From Actinomycetota bacterium (GTDB lineage: Bacteria > Actinomycetota > Actinomycetes > Actinomycetales > Microbacteriaceae), in the NCBI GenBank assembly GCA_018895315.1, contig JAHIOK010000341.1, positions 1-5,161 on the forward strand: a stretch of DNA of 5,161 bases, written 5' to 3'. The notes under the pieces are model-generated. The model was not told the origin of the DNA. It did no database searches and was given only the letters and a program-made list of their open reading frames with translations. Below are positions 4,755 to 5,161 of the stretch, piece by piece. A program made the translations under genes and the position numbers. How positions within the stretch are numbered: the stretch's first letter is position 1; the number at the start of each line of letters is the position of its first letter.

Positions 4755-5161
4755 TCAGGACGAGGTGTGCTTGCGTTCGGCGCCGTACACGGCCGCCTGC
4801 GTGCGGCGCTCCATCCCGAGCTTCGCGAGCAGTCCGCTCACGTAGTTCTTCACCGTCTTCTCGGCGAGGCCGAGCCGCGCCCCGATCTCGCGATTCGTGA
4901 GTCCGCCGGCGATGAGTTCGAGCACCTGGCTCTCGCGCAGCGACAGTGCCGGTTCGAATGCTTCGTGTGCGCGGAGCGGATCGGGCCGCAGTGCCTCGGC
5001 CGCCCGTCGCAGCACGTCGGCGGACTGGATCGTGCTTCCCGCGGCCGCGCGGCGGATCGCGGCGATCAGCGCCCCGCTGCGGATGTCTTTGAGCACATAG
5101 CCGCTGGCGCCCGCGAGCACCGCAGAGCGCAGCGCCGCGTCGTCGTCGTAGGCGGTGAGGA
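4755..5161 (-). CDS. NarL/DosR-type response regulator, C-terminal part
   Basis: About 134 codons of the 3' end are visible; the 5' part, including the phosphoacceptor Asp, lies beyond the right edge. The fragment opens in the receiver domain with LTAYDDDAALRSAVLAGASG, containing the switch Thr, then YVLKDI with the conserved Lys. After a linker comes a LuxR-type helix-turn-helix, LSLRESQVLELIAGGLTNRE, then LAEKTVKNYVSGLLAKLGM and ERRTQAAVYGAE. That last part is very close to mycobacterial DevR/DosR as I recall it, including Lys-Thr-Val-Lys-Asn, the residues (Lys179, Lys182, Asn183 in M. tuberculosis) that contact bases in the GGGAC half-site. It ends 16 bases before a DosR-like box, so the operon downstream is a likely target. 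The partner sensor kinase is not in view. Calling it DosR itself would be premature, since actinobacteria carry several such paralogues. Confidence 0.93.
   Translation of the reverse strand, partial: LTAYDDDAALRSAVLAGASGYVLKDIRSGALIAAIRRAAAGSTIQSADVLRRAAEALRPDPLRAHEAFEPALSLRESQVLELIAGGLTNREIGARLGLAEKTVKNYVSGLLAKLGMERRTQAAVYGAERKHTSS

Overview
The window looks like chromosomal DNA from a high-GC actinobacterium. The strongly G/C-biased third codon positions fit, as does a response regulator whose C-terminus closely resembles mycobacterial DevR/DosR. I would guess Micrococcales, perhaps a Microbacterium relative, but the sequence alone does not settle the genus.

Layout, left to right. Positions 1-30 hold the first ten codons of a minus-strand gene, possibly a VapB-type antitoxin. 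Positions 31-352 have no convincing gene. An alpha/beta hydrolase lies on the minus strand at 353-1051. Upstream of it, at 1153-1665, is the N-terminal stump of a large MgtA-like cation P-type ATPase that breaks off inside the actuator domain. A divergent promoter region (1666-1771) separates the stump from a plus-strand pyridoxamine-phosphate-oxidase-fold flavoprotein (1772-2353). Converging on that gene is a minus-strand two-gene operon: a second, paralogous flavoprotein (4230-4670), then a complete P1B-type heavy-metal ATPase (2375-4237), with an 8-nt overlap. Upstream on the same strand is the C-terminal part of a NarL/DosR-type response regulator (4755 to the window edge).

The unifying signal is regulatory. 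Upstream of each flavoprotein gene lies a near-identical 15-nt element, RGGACCTTCGRCCCT. It has the GGGAC-N4-GTCCC geometry of the mycobacterial DosR box. At both genes it points the same way, sits exactly 54 nt before the start codon, and is followed at the same distance by a TANNNT-like -10. The regulator at the right edge keeps the K-T-V-K-N recognition-helix residues that DosR uses to read this box. I infer a DosR-type (hypoxia, NO or dormancy) stress-response island: a response regulator next to its targets, two split-barrel flavoproteins (one resembling the mycobacterial DosR-regulon protein Rv3129, from memory) and metal-pumping P-type ATPases, one of them decayed. The hydrolase and the possible antitoxin show no such box and may belong to other units.
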